From positions 89,576,001-89,640,000 of the forward strand of contig NC_133157.1 in assembly GCF_040802235.1 (NCBI RefSeq): a stretch of 64,000 nt of DNA, given 5' to 3'. Shown here piece by piece: positions 12,781-23,793 of this stretch. The translations under genes were made by a program, and so were the position numbers. This DNA is from Manis javanica. Its lineage: Eukaryota > Chordata > Mammalia > Pholidota > Manidae. Numbering within the stretch: position 1 is the first letter of the stretch; each line of letters starts with the position of its first letter. The notes below the pieces were generated by a model. That model did no database searches. It had not been told where the DNA came from and saw nothing but the letters and a program-made list of their open reading frames with translations.

Positions 12781-14785
12781 TTTTAAAAATTAAGGTATCA
12801 TTGATATAGAATCTTATGAAGGCTTCACATGAGCAACATTGAGGTTTCAACATTCACCCATATTATCAATCCCCCCCACACCCCACTGCAGTCACTATCC
12901 CTCAGCATATAGTAAGATGCTATAGAGTCATTACTTGGCTTCTCTGTGTCATACTGCCTTCCCCTGGACCTACCTATATTGTGAGTGCTAATTATAGTGC
13001 TCCTTAATCCCCTTCTTCCTCCCTCCCTACCAAGCCTCCCACCCCCTTCTTTTTGGTAACCACTAGTCTCTTCTTGGAGTCTCTGACTTTGCTGCTGTTT
13101 TGTTCCTTCACTTTTTCTTTGCTGTTACACTCCCCAGATGAGTGAAATCATTTGGATCTTGTCTTTCTCTGCCTGGCTAATGTCACTGAGCATAATATCC
13201 TCTAGCTCCATCCATGTTGTTGCAAATGACAGGATTTGTTTTCTTCTTATGGCTGAATAATATTCCATTGTATATATGTACCACATCTTCTTTATCTATT
13301 CATCTACTTAGGTTGCTTCCATTTCTTGGCTATTGTAAATAGTGCTGCAATAAACATAGGGGTGCATATGTCTTTTTGAACCAGGGATCTTGTTTTCTTT
13401 GAGTAAATTCCTAGGAGTGGAATTACTGGATCAAATGGAACTTCTATTTTTAGTTTTTGGAGGAGCCTACATATTGCTTTACACAATGGTTGAACTAGCT
13501 TACATTCCCACCACCAGTGTAGGAGGGGTTCCCTTTCTCCGCTTCCTTGCCAGCATTTGTTGTTCCTCCTAGCTTACATTCCCACCACCAGTGTAGGAGG
13601 GGTTCCCTTTCTCCGCTTCCTTGCCAGCATTTGTTGTTCCTCATCTTTTGAATGTTGGCCATCCTAACTGGTGTGAGATGATATCTCACTGTGGTTTTGA
13701 TTTTCATTTCCCTGATAATTAATGATGTGGAGCATCATTTCATGTGTCTGTTGGCCATCTGAATTTCGTCCTTGGAGAACTGTCTCTTCATATCCTCTGC
13801 CCATTTTTTAAATGGATTATTTGTTTTTTGGGTGTTGAGGCATGTGAGCTCTTTAAATGTTTTGTATGTTAACCTCTTATTGCTCATGTTACTTACGAAT
13901 ATATTCTCCCATACTGTAGGATGCCTTCTTGTTCTGCTGATGGTGTCCTTTGCTGTACAGAAACTTTTTAGCATGCTGTAGTTCCATTTGTTCACTTTTT
14001 ATTTTGTTTCTCTTGCCCAAGGAGATGCATTCAGGAAAAAGTTGCTCATGTATATATTCAAGATATTTTTGCTTATGTTTTCTTCTAAGAGTTTTATGGT
14101 TTCATGACTTACATTCAGGTCTTTGATCCATTTCGAGTTTACTTTTGTATATGGTGTTAGATAATGATCCACTTTCATTCTCTTGCATGTAGCTGTCCAG
14201 TTTTGTCAACACCAGCTGTTGAACAGGCTGTCATTTCCCCATTGTATATCCATGTCTCCTTTGTCATATATTAATTGGCCATATATGTATGGGTTTATAT
14301 CAGGGCTCTCTAGTCTGTTACATTGGTCTGTGGGTCTATTCTTGTGCCAGTACCAAATTGTCTTGATTACTGTGGCTTTGTAGAAGAGATTGAAGTTGGG
14401 GAGCATAATCCTCCCAGCTTTATTCTCCCTTCCCAAGAATGCTTTGGCTATTTGGGGTCTTTTGTGCTTCCATATGAATTTTAGAACTATTTGTTCTAGT
14501 TCATTGAAGAATGCTGTTAGTATTTTGATAGGGATTGCATTGAATAGGCAGGATGGTCATTTTGACAATATTAATTCTTCCTATCCATGAGCACAGGATG
14601 TGTTTCTATTTATTGGTATCTTCTTTAATTTCTCTCATGAGTGTCTTGTAGTTTCCAGGGTATAGGTCTTTCACCTCCTTGGTTAGGTTTATTCCTAGGT
14701 ATTTTAGTCTTTTTGATGCAAATGTAAATGGACTCATTTTCCTGATTTCTCTTTCTGCTAGTTAATCATTAGACATATACAATTT
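12781..14785 (-). mobile_element. L1-F: 5'-truncated LINE-1, antisense
   Basis: On the minus strand this contains the L1 ORF2 C-terminal half followed by the 3' UTR (cccactgcagtcactatccctcagc region). Protein words on the minus strand include PFDPVIPLLGIYSKK (13304-13486) and [15 protein letters not shown] (14206-14436). It is truncated 5' within the RT domain at about 14785 (near the L1-A position 1290 equivalent). The 3' end is near 12781. Frames are broken. A perfect 74-bp tandem duplication sits inside (listed separately). Confidence 0.9.
13495..13642. repeat. Perfect 74-bp tandem duplication inside L1-F
   Basis: 13495-13568 and 13569-13642 are identical 74-bp units, each starting ctagcttacattcc and ending ttgttgttcctc. 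Other L1 copies in the window have a single copy, so it arose after or during insertion of L1-F. Confidence 0.95.
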
Positions 14786-15345
14786 TTTAAGATAACCATA
14801 TTTTATTTCACAGAATTTTTTGGTATGGGAAACTTGTATTCCACTATAAGCACTATTCACGCTTTCACTGGCTTATATGATCAGCCATTATAAAAGTCAC
14901 TGTCTGAATCAGACTAAGGGGCACAACTTATATTTTAGAGTAAAATGAAATGGTCAAAGATTCATTTTGGGGGACTTCAAGTAGCAATGCATTCTCATTC
15001 TGCTTCATTGTCCATCCTAAGAGCCTTCTGTTGAGAGGAACAAAATTAATTAATGTGAAACCAAGCACTACTGTATTAGTTCTCAATTCCCAGAGGTAAC
15101 TTGTCAGACTCTCCATGTTTTAATTGCTGTCTGTTTCATTAGCCAATGGAACAAGCAACTGTCACATGTTAGCCATCAAAAAGATGTCAACATATCTAGA
15201 ATGATTATATCCATCACTTGATTCAGTATGATAGATACAGTCACAGTTCATATGAAGCTGCAATCTTATGTCAACATCCCAACACATCATTTTCTCAGTA
15301 AAACCTTAAGAACTGCTAACAAGGCAGCATTTGGGATAGGTCCTT
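14786..15345. other. Unrecognised sequence flanking the chimeric L1 insertion
   Basis: No gene or clear repeat. It was contiguous with 23810 onward before the 8.4-kb insertion, as shown by the duplicated 16-bp target site. Confidence 0.5.
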
Positions 15346-15361
15346 TTCTCTGGGATTTTTT
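15346..15361. repeat. Target-site duplication, left copy (16 bp)
   Basis: TTCTCTGGGATTTTTT, identical to 23794-23809. The right copy is followed by ATAT, so the cut site TTTT/AT fits L1 endonuclease preference for an antisense insertion. The poly(T) of the element follows directly. Confidence 0.9.
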
Positions 15362-15366
15362 TTTTT

Positions 15367-15688
15367 AGAGGGCATCTCTCATATTTATTGATCAAATGGT
15401 TGTTAACAACAATAAAATTCTGTATAGGGGGGTCAATGCTCAATGCACAATCATTAATCCATCCCAAGCCTAGTTCTCATCATTCTTCAATCTTCTGAAG
15501 CATAATGAACAAGTTCTTACATAGTGAACGAATTCTTACATAGTGAATAAGTTCTTACATGGTGAACAGTACAAGGGCAGTCATCACAGAAACTTTCGGT
15601 TCTCATCACGCATTATGAACTATAAACAATCAGTTCAAATATGAATAATCGTTTGATTTTTATACTTGATTTATATGTGGATCCCACA
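15367..15688 (-). repeat. LTR U3-R segment ending in poly(A), within L1-B tail
   Basis: Minus-strand LTR starting TGTGGGATCC right after a polypurine tract AAAGGGAGAAA (15689-15699). It has TATA-like words soon after the start (atataaatc, gtataaaaatc). AATAAA is the complement of 15384-15389, and 17 nt later the sequence turns into poly(A) (poly-T 15356-15366 on the plus strand). U5 is absent, as expected for a copy of an mRNA polyadenylated at the R/U5 border, not of proviral DNA. Confidence 0.75.
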
Positions 15689-15699
15689 TTTCTCCCTTT

Positions 15700-16998
15700 A
15701 TTATTATTATTATTTTTATTTTTAATAAACTGCTGAAGTGGTAGGTAGATGCAAGATAAAGTTAGAAAACATAGTTTAGTGTTGTAAGAGAGCAATTGTA
15801 GATGATCAGGTGTGTGCCTGTAGAGTATGTGCTAATCCGAGCTAGACAAGGGCAATAAAACATCCATGGATGCAGAAGCTTTCTCTCAACACAGGGGGGG
15901 GTGAGGTTCTAAGCTTCACCACTGTTGTTCCCCAATTTCTCACCTGAAGGCCCCCCTGCAACTGTGCCTGTCTTAGGTTGTTCCTCCCTTGAGGAATCTT
16001 ACCCATCTCTGGCAACCAGTCATCTTCCGGGGCCATACAGGGAAATGTAAAGTTGGTAAGTGAGAGAGAAGCCATATTGTTTGAAAAGGTTAGCTTTTTA
16101 CTTCTTTGCAGATTTATGCCCTGTGGCTTCTATGCCCAGCACTTGTCTCGAGGTATCTTTACCACCTGGAGGAATTATGATACTCAGTAAATTCGATATG
16201 AGGCACGAATTCTATTTAAGGGTTGTAATTAGGAAGGAAGAAGAAAAGCTATATATGGAAGAAAACATGGGAGCAATGATTATTTCTTTGACATATCTTC
16301 TTGTAGAGTACCTTAAGTATGTATAGGTTTTAAACTACTAAGTCACACACACATATTAACATAATAGGAATACGGTGACATAAACAAAGCAAATCTATAA
16401 TTACCAGCCATCTCCAGTGAAGCCAAGAAAACCATTTAGGCACCCTAGGTATTTGTGAAAATTAGTCTATGATATGATGGATATTGTCCAACTGTACTTG
16501 AACAGTCTGAGAGAAATCAGACAAATTAAAGCAACCCATTTCTGGGATCTGTTCACATCCCATATGTTCTTTTAACCGTAGATAGTCTATAGTCCTAAGA
16601 TTTTGGAGTGCTACAACTTGCACCCCTCCCAACTCCTGATTGAGTTCCAATAGTACAGATCCAGTAAAATTCGTTGTCTCACTGTATGCACATGCCAGCC
16701 TAGACATCTCTCTCCTCATTCCAATGGCAAGTCCAGGAAACGGTGGGGTGGATTCAGCCATAACCGCAGCATTGCCCAGATCCCTGTGGAGGTTTTCTGA
16801 TGATCATCCCTTGGCATGAGTCCTCCAGAGAGTGCTGATGCCGGAAGCTCCTCCTCATATCGTATCTTAGTTCATTTTCTGGGTAGCCAGGCTAGGCCTT
16901 GATCTTCTGCATAGAAACAAACAGACCCTTTGCCCACACTTTGACATGCCCTCTATACACCGTGTAGAACTCACTGGAGGTCAGCACACAGGAACAGC
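15700..16998 (-). pseudogene. Retroviral env transmembrane remnant and post-env region in the L1-B tail
   Basis: An open frame at 16462-16761 (99 codons, minus strand) encodes part of a betaretrovirus-type Env transmembrane subunit. It holds a heptad-like LQN segment followed by KEHMGCEQIPEMGC, a C-x7-C disulphide loop like that of HERV-K-type Env and unlike the CX6CC of gammaretroviruses. The frame closes with DNIHHIID. No surface subunit, fusion peptide or anchor is readable as one protein. The post-env part is homologous to 7010-7538, and the env part to about 60850-61170. It is non-functional as a viral protein and is described as a fossil only. Confidence 0.75.
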
Positions 16999-17207
16999 TT
17001 TTTTTTAAATGTTTTTTTAATTTTTTTAATTTTTATTGAGAGAAAGGAATATTATAAGAAAAAAGTACCTCCATAGCTGATCATCTGACATCCGTTAAGT
17101 GATCAACATTAATGATATTTAAAGCATGTGTTAATCTTTGATTTACCAATTGTTTTATCCTATCAAGAAGTAATCCCCCTTCTCTTTCTTTCTTTTCTTT
17201 TTTTTTT
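16999..17207 (-). other. Junction between L1 and ERV: two A-rich tracts and a 143-bp linker
   Basis: T-rich 17181-17207 on the plus strand is the natural 3' end of L1-B. T-rich 16999-17037 is a second tract. The linker 17038-17180 is not recognised and could be a 3' transduction of genomic flank or part of the ancestral fusion. Confidence 0.55.
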
Positions 17208-17549
17208 AATCTTTAATCTACACTTACATGAAGAATACTATTTTTACTATGCTCTCCCCTATATCAGGTCCCCCCTAAAAACAACCTTATGGTCACTGTC
17301 CATCGTCATAGCAAAATGTAGAATCACTACGTGTCCTCTCTGTGTTGTACAGCCCACCCTCCTCTTCTCCCTCCCCACCATGCATGCTAATCTTAATACC
17401 CCCCTTCTTCTTCCCCCACCTTATCCCCTCCTGCTCACCCATCCTCCCCTGTTCCTATCCCTTTGGTACCTGTTAGTCCATTTTTGGGTTCTGTAATTCC
17501 GCTGCTATTTTGTTCCTTCAGTTTTTCCTTTGTTCTTATACTCCTCAGA

Positions 17550-20500
17550 TGAGTGAAATCATTTGGTATTTCTCTATCTCCGCTTGGCTTATTTCACTGA
17601 GCATAATACTCTCCAGCTCCATCCATGTTGCTGCAAATGGTTGGATTTTTCCTCTTCTTATGGCTGAGTAGTATTCCATTGTGTATATGTACCACATCTT
17701 CTTTATCCATTCACCTACTGATGGACATTTAGGTTGCTTCCAATTCTTGGCTATTGTAAATAGTGCTGCGATAAATATAGGGGTGCACCTGTCTTTCTCA
17801 AACTTGATTGCTTGTTCTTAGGGTAAATTCCTAGGAGTGGAATTCCTGGGTCAAATGGTAGGTGTGTTTTGAGCATTTTGATGAACCTCCATAGTGCTTT
17901 CCACAATGGTTGAACTAATTTACATTCCCACCAGCAGTGTAGGAGGACTCCCCTATCTTCACAGCCTCGCCAACATTTGTTGTTGTTTGTCTTTTGGATG
18001 GCAGCTATCCTTACTGGTGTGAGGTGATACCTCATTGTAGTTTTAATTTGCATTTCTCTGATAATTAGCGATGTGGAGCATCTTTTTATGTGTCTGTTGG
18101 CCATCTGTATTTCTTTTTTAGACAACTGTCTGTTCAGTTCCTCTGCCCATTTTTTAATTGGGTTATTTGTTTTTTGTTTGTTGAGGCATGTGAGCTCTTT
18201 ATATATTCTGGACGTCAAGCCTTTATCGGATCTGTCATTTTCAAATATATTCTCCAATACTGTAGGGTTCCTTTTTGTTCTATTGATGGTGTCTTTCGCT
18301 GTACAGAAGCTTTTCAGCTTAATGTAGTTCCACTTGCTCATTTTTGCTGTTGTTTTCCTTGCCTGGGGAGATATGTTCAAGAAGAGGTCACTCATGTTTA
18401 TATCTAAGAGGTTTTTGCTTATGATTTTTTCCAAGAGTTTAATGGTTTCATGACTTACATTCAGGTCTTTGATCCATTTTTAGTTTACCTTTCTATATGG
18501 GGTTAGACAAAGGTCCAGTTTCATTCTCCTACATGTAGCTGTCCAGTTTTGCCAGCACCATCTGTTGAAGAGACTGTCATTTTGCCATTGTATGTCCATG
18601 GCTCCTTTATCAAATATTAACTGACCATATATGTTTGGATTAATGTCTGGAGTCTCTAGTCTGTTCCACTGGTCTGTGGCTTTGTTCTTGTGCCAGTACA
18701 AAATTGTCTTGATTACTATGGCTTTGTAGTAGAGCTTGAAGTTGGGGAGTGAGATCCCCCCTACTTTATTCTTCTTTCTCAGGATTGCTTTGGCTATTTG
18801 GAGTCTTTGGTGTTTCCATATGAATTTTTGAATTATTTGTTCCAATTCATTGAAGAATGTTGCTGGTAATTTGAGAGGGATTGCATCAAATCTGTATATT
18901 GCTTTGGGCAGGATGGCCATTTTGACGATATTAATTCTTCCTAGCCATGAGCATGGGATGAGTTTCCATTTATTAGTGTCCCCTTTAATTTCTCTTAAGA
19001 GTGACTTGTAGTTTTCAGAGTATAAGTCTTTCACTTCTTTGGTTAGGTTTATTCCTAGGTATTTTATTCTTTTTGATGCAATGGTGAATGGAGTTGTTTT
19101 CCTGATTTCTCTTTCTATTGGTTCATTGTTAATGTATAGGAAAGCTACAGATTTCTGTGTGTTAATTTTGTATCCTTCAACTTTACTGTATTCCGATATC
19201 AGTTCTAGTAGTTTTGGAGTGGAGTCTTTAGGGTTTTTTATGTACAGTATCATGTCATCTGCAAATAGTGACAGTTTAACTTCTTCTTTACCAATCTGGA
19301 TTCCTTGTATTTCTTTGTTTTGTCTGATTGCTGTGGCTAGGACCTCCAGTACTATGTTAAATAACAGTGGGGAGAGTGGGCATCCCTGTCTGGTTCCCGA
19401 TCTCAGAGGAAATGCTTTCAGCTTCTCACTGTTCATTATAATGCTGGCTGTGGGTTTATCATATATGGCCTTTATTATGTTGAGGTACTTGCCCTCTATT
19501 CCCATTTTCCTGAGAGTTTTTATCATGAATGGATGTTGAATTTTGTCTAATGCTTTTTCAGCATCAATGGAGATGATCATGTGGTTTTTGTCTTTCTTTT
19601 TGTTGATGTGGTGGATGATGTTGATGGATTTTTGAATGTTGTTCCATTCTTGCATCCCTGGGATGAATCCAACTTGGTCATGGTGTATGCTCCTTTTGAT
19701 ATACTGTTGTATTCTGTTTGCTAATATTTTATTGAGTATTTTTGCATCTACATTCATCAGGGATATTGGTCTGTAATTTTCTTTTTTGGTGGGGTCTTTG
19801 CCTACTTTTGGTATTAGGGTAATGTTGGCTTCATAGAATGAGTTTGGGAGTATTCCCTCCTCTTCTATTTTTTGGAACACTCTAAGGAGAATGGATATTA
19901 TGTCTTCTCTGTGTGTCTGATAAAATTCCGAGGTAAATCCGTCCGGCCCCATGGTTTTGTTCTTGGGTAGTTTTCTGATTACCGTTTCAATTTCTTTGCT
20001 CGTAATTGGTTTGTTTAACTTTCGTGTTTCTTCTTTGGTCTGTCTTGGGAGGTTGTGTTTATCTAGGAAGTTCTCCATTTCTTCTAGGTTTTCCAGCTTG
20101 TTGGCATATAGGTTTTCATAGTAGTCTTTAATAATTCTTTGTATTTCTGTGGGGTCTGTCATGACTTTTCCATTCTCATTTATGATTATGTTGATTTGTG
20201 TTGATTCTCTTTTTCTCTTAATATGTTTGGCTAGAGGTTTATCTATTTTGTTTATTTTCTCAAAGAACCAGCCCTAGGTTTCATTTATTTTTGCTATTGT
20301 TTTATTCTTCTCAATTTTGTTTATTTCTTCTCTGATCTTTATTATATTCCTCCTTCTGCTGACTTTAGGCTTCATTTGTTCTTTTTCCAGTTTCGATAGT
20401 TGTGATGTTAGAGTATTCATTTGGGATTGTTCTTCCTTCTTCAGGTGTGCCTGGATTGCTATATACTTTCCTCTTAAGACTGCTTTCGCTGCGTCCCACA

Positions 20501-21355
20501 CAAGTTGGGGCTTTGCGTTGTTGTTTTCATTTGATTCTATATATTCCTTGATCTCTATTTTGATTTGTTCTTTGATCCATTGATTATTTAGAGCATCTTC
20601 TTAAGCCTCCATGTGTTTGTGAGCTTTTTTGTTTTCTTTGTAGAATTTATTTCTACTTTTATAACTTTGTGGTCTGAAAAATTGATTGGTAGAATTTCAA
20701 TATTTTGGAATTTACTGAGGCTCTTTTTGTGAGCTAGTATGTGGTCTATTCTGGAATATGTTCCATGTGCACTTGAGAAGAATGTATATCCTGTTGCTTT
20801 TGGATGTAGAGTTCTATGGATGTCTATTAGGTCCATCTGTTCTAGTGTGTTGTTCAGTGCCTGTGTGTCCTTACTTATTTTCTGCCCGGTGGATCTATCC
20901 TTTGGGGTGAGTGGTGTGTTGAAGTCTCCTAAGATGAATGCATTGCAGTCTATTTCCCTCTTTAGTTCTGTTAGTATTTGTTTCAAAAATGCTGGTGCTC
21001 GTGTGTTGGGTGCATATATATTTAGAATGGTTATATCCTCTTGCTGGACTGAGCCCTTTATCATTATGTAGTGTCCTTCTTTATCTCTTATTACTTTCTT
21101 TGTTTTGAGGTCTATTTTGTCTGATATTAGTACTGCAACCCCTGCTTTCTTCTCTCTGTTGTTTGCCTGAAATATGTTTTTCCATCCTTTGACTTTTAGT
21201 CTGTGCTTGTCTTTGGGTTTGAGGTGAGTTTCTTGTAAGCAGCATATAGATGGGTCTTGCTTTTTTATCCATTCTATTACTCTGTGTCTTTTGATTGGTG
21301 CATTAAGTCCATTTACATTTAGGGTGACTGTTGAGAGATATGTACTTATTGCCAT
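17550..21355 (-). pseudogene. L1-B ORF2 pseudogene (endonuclease-RT), few breaks
   Basis: L1 ORF2p remnant. The first in-frame ATG is at about 21355 (MAISTYLSTVTLNVNGL). The endonuclease domain 21355-20588 is open and keeps LNVNGLN, QETH, GDFNTPL, SRIDHIL and SDH motifs. Breaks: a 1-bp frameshift at about 20600; a TAG at about 20274; an open 20162-18480 block with the RT including [24 protein letters not shown] and [11 protein letters not shown]; a TAA at 18480-18482 with the same frame continuing to 17751; and a frameshift at about 17820. The C-terminal cysteine-rich region ([17 protein letters not shown]) is present. With only about four lesions this is the least damaged ORF2 in the window. 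Confidence 0.93.
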
Positions 21356-21558
21356 TGCAGGCTTTAGATTCGTGGTTACCAAAGGTTCAAGGTTAGCTTC
21401 TTTAATATCTTACCGCCTAACTTAGCTCACTTATTGAGCTGTTATATACACTGTGTGAAGATTCTTTTCTTCTCTCCCTTCTTATTCCTCCTCCTCCATT
21501 CCTCATATGTTGTATGTTTTGTTCTGTGATCTTTTTAGGATTTTAGGAGCGCTCCCAT

Positions 21559-22416
21559 CTAGATCAGTCCCTGTAGGATGCCCTGTAGAGGTGGTTTGTG
21601 GGAAGCAAATTCCCTCAGCTTTTGCATGTCTGGGAATTGTTTAATCCCGCCATCATATTTAAATGATAGTCGTGCTGGATACAGTATCCTTGGTTCAAGG
21701 CCCTTCTGTTTCATTGCATTAAGTATATCATGCCATTCTCTTCTGGCCTGTAGGGTTTCTGTCGAGAAGTCTGATGTTAGTCTGATGGGTTTTCCTTTAT
21801 AGGTGACCTTTTTCTCTCTAGCTGCCTTTAAAACTCTTTCCTTGTCTTTAATCCTTGCCATTTTAATTATTATGTGTCTTGGTGTTGTCCTCCTTGGATC
21901 CTTTCTGTTGGGGGATCTGTGTATTTCCATGGTCTGTTCGATTATTTCCTCCCCCAGTTTGGGGAAGTTTTCAGCAATTATTTCTTCAAAGAGACTTTCT
22001 ATCCCTTTTCCTCTTTCTTCTTCTTCTGCTACCCGTATAATACGAATATTATTCCTTTTGGATTTGTCACATAGTTCTCTTAGTGTTGTTTCGTTCCTGG
22101 AGATCCTTTTATCTCTCTCTATGTCAGCTTCTATATGTTCCTCTTCTCTGGTTTCTATTCCTTCAATGGCCTCTTGCATCTTATCCATTCCGCTTATAAA
22201 TCCTTCCAGGGATTGTTTCACTTCTGTGATCTCCTTCCTGACATCTGTGATCTCCCTCCGGACTTCATCCCATTGCTCTTGCATTTTTCTCTGCATCTCT
22301 GTCAGCTTGTTCATGATTTTTATTTTCAATTCTTTTTCAGGAGGACTGGTTAGGTCTGTCTCCTTCTCAGGTGTTGTCTCTGTGATCTTTGTCTGCCTGT
22401 AGTTTTGCCTTTTCAT
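21559..22416 (-). CDS. L1-B ORF1 protein, open 285 codons
   Basis: Intact L1 ORF1p-type frame, ATG at 22416 to TAG at 21559. ORF1p is a trimeric, single-strand nucleic-acid-binding chaperone packaging L1 RNA in cytoplasmic particles. Residues about 1-35 are a basic, variable N-terminus. Residues about 35-115 are a charged coiled coil with heptads. About 116-205 is the RRM-like domain (NNIRIIRVAEEEERGKGIE, ESLFEEIIAENFPKLGEEI). About 206-285 is the C-terminal domain (RREWHDILNAMKQKGLEPR, YPARLSFKYDG). The length of 285 is shorter than human ORF1p (338), mainly in the N-terminal/coiled-coil part. ORF1 in L1-A and L1-C is broken. Being open does not prove expression. Confidence 0.9.
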   Translation of the reverse strand: MKRQNYRQTKITETTPEKETDLTSPPEKELKIKIMNKLTEMQRKMQEQWDEVRREITDVRKEITEVKQSLEGFISGMDKMQEAIEGIETREEEHIEADIERDKRISRNETTLRELCDKSKRNNIRIIRVAEEEERGKGIESLFEEIIAENFPKLGEEIIEQTMEIHRSPNRKDPRRTTPRHIIIKMARIKDKERVLKAAREKKVTYKGKPIRLTSDFSTETLQARREWHDILNAMKQKGLEPRILYPARLSFKYDGGIKQFPDMQKLREFASHKPPLQGILQGLI

Positions 22417-23793
22417 GGTGATAGAGATAGTTTGCAGGGCTGGTATGAGTGACAGCTGGAAGAGCTTTCCTTCTTGTTGGTTTGTGATCTTCCTCTCCTG
22501 GGATAATAGCGACCTCTAGTGGCTTATGCTTGTCAGCTGTGCGCAGACAGGGCTTCTGCTACCTGCCCGGTTACTATGGAGTTTATCTCTTCTTTTGCTG
22601 TGGGCGTAGCCTGGCTGTGACTGCTCCTCCAAAATGGTGGAGCCCCATTGGAGGGGGAGCGGCTGGGAGGCTATTTATCTCCATAATGGGCCTCTGTGCT
22701 CCCTGTTGCCCAGGGGAGTTAGAGTGCCCAGAGATCCCCAGATTCCCTGCCTCTGGGCTAAGTGTCCTGTCCTGCCCCTTTAAGACTTCCATAAAGCACT
22801 TTCCAAACCAAAACAACAACAGCAACAACGAAAGAGGAAAAAAAAGAAAGAAAAAGGAAAAAAACACGCGATTTTCTTTGTCCTCAGGCGCCGGTCTCAG
22901 GCACCCGCTCACTGGTTTACTGCCCTGTTTCCCTAGTATTGGGGTCCCTGTCCCCTTAAGGCTTTCAAAAAGCGCTCACCAAAAAAAGGGAAAAATGCCC
23001 GATTTTCTTTGTCCTCAGGTGCCGGTCTCAGGTACCTGCTCACTGGTCTTGCTGCCCTGTTTCCCTAGTATTGGGGTCCCTGTCCCTTTAAGGCTTCCAA
23101 TACGCACTCGCCAAAAAAAAAAAAAAAAAGGGAGAAGCGTACGATATTGTTTGTCCTCAGGCGCCGGTCTCAGGCACCCGCTCACCGGTCTTCCTGCCCT
23201 GTTTCCCTAGTATTGGGGTCCTTTTCCCCTTAAGGCTTCCAATAAGCACTCGCCAAAAAAAAGGGAAAAACACGCAATTTTCTTTGTCCTCAGGCGCCGG
23301 TCTCAGGCACCCGCTCACCTGTCTTGCTGCCCTGTTTCCCTAGTATTAGGATTCCTGTCCCTTTAAGCCTTCCAAAAAGCACTCGCCAAAAAAAAAGAAA
23401 AGGGAAAAACACGTGATTTTCTTTGTCCTCAGGCACCTGTCTCAGGCACCCGCTCACCAGTCTTGCTGCCCTGTTTCCCTGGTATTGGGGTCCCTGTCCC
23501 TTTAAGGTTTCCATAAAGCACTTGCCAAAAAAGAAAAAAAAACCGCTCCGGTTTCTTTACACCTGCTGGGAGCCGGGGGGAGGGGCGCTCAGTTCCCACC
23601 GGGCCAGGGCTTGTATATTACCACCTTTGCGAGGCGCTGGGTTCTCTCAGGTGTGGATGTGGTCTGGATGTTGTCCTGTGTCCTCTGTTCTCTATTTTAG
23701 GAAGAGTTGTCTTTGTTATATTTTCATAATTCTATGTGGTTTTGGGAGGAGAGTTCCGCTGCTCTACTCATGCCACCATCCTGGCTCCGCCCC
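22417..23793 (-). promoter_or_regulatory. L1-B 5' UTR with tandem promoter monomers
   Basis: Extended 5' UTR (about 1.38 kb against about 0.81 kb in L1-A). The extreme 5' end (23793-23536) is single-copy and resembles L1-A and L1-C. The monomer array follows on the ORF1 side. The YY1-type motif near the start is changed to CCAGGATGG (minus strand, about 23777-23785) where L1-A and L1-C have CCAAGATGG. Promoter function is inferred from the L1 family. Confidence 0.8.
22770..23534 (-). repeat. Tandem array of about five 131-142-bp L1 5' UTR monomers
   Basis: The phrase attttctttgtcctcagg (or near variants) recurs at 22871, 23002, 23144, 23277 and 23416, giving unit lengths 131, 142, 133 and 139 bp. 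Each unit contains a gtccctgtccctttaagg-like block, an A-rich run of variable length after cactcgcc, and a cgccggtctcaggcacccgctcac block, so units are CpG-rich. Length differences come mostly from the A runs. L1-A and L1-C have one unit at the same place. Confidence 0.92.

Larger units (their letters stand above)
15362..23793 (-). mobile_element. L1-B chimera: full-length LINE-1 plus retroviral env-LTR 3' tail, one TSD
   Basis: A single 8.4-kb antisense insertion bracketed by a 16-bp target-site duplication. Read on the minus strand it runs as follows: L1 5' UTR with about five monomers (23793-22417), ORF1 (22416-21559), ORF2 (about 21355-17550), L1 3' UTR ending in an A-rich tract (17207-17181), a 143-bp linker, a second A-rich tract (17037-16999), retroviral env transmembrane and post-env sequence (16998-15700), a polypurine tract, LTR U3-R (15688-15367) with AATAAA, and a final poly(A). 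The simplest reading is retrotransposition of one read-through or fused transcript that was polyadenylated in the LTR. Similar retroviral tails seem familiar from pangolin genomes; this is unverified memory. Confidence 0.8.

Noticed and set aside
15362..17207. Idea that the retroviral tail is an independent provirus next to L1-B
   Set aside because: No TSD or LTR is visible at its inner end, U5 is missing, and the only good TSD brackets the L1 and tail together. Kept open as the alternative in the finding.
22530..23210. 226-codon plus-strand open frame over the L1-B 5' UTR monomers, resembling the antisense ORF0 idea of primate L1
   Set aside because: Monomers differ in length and are not multiples of three, so the frame is not repeated in register; no equivalent frame in L1-A or L1-C. 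High GC explains the openness.
22770..23534. Considered as a CRISPR-like or minisatellite array unrelated to L1
   Set aside because: The single-copy version occurs at the same place in L1-A and L1-C 5' UTRs, units are about 135 bp without unique spacers, and the context is mammalian.
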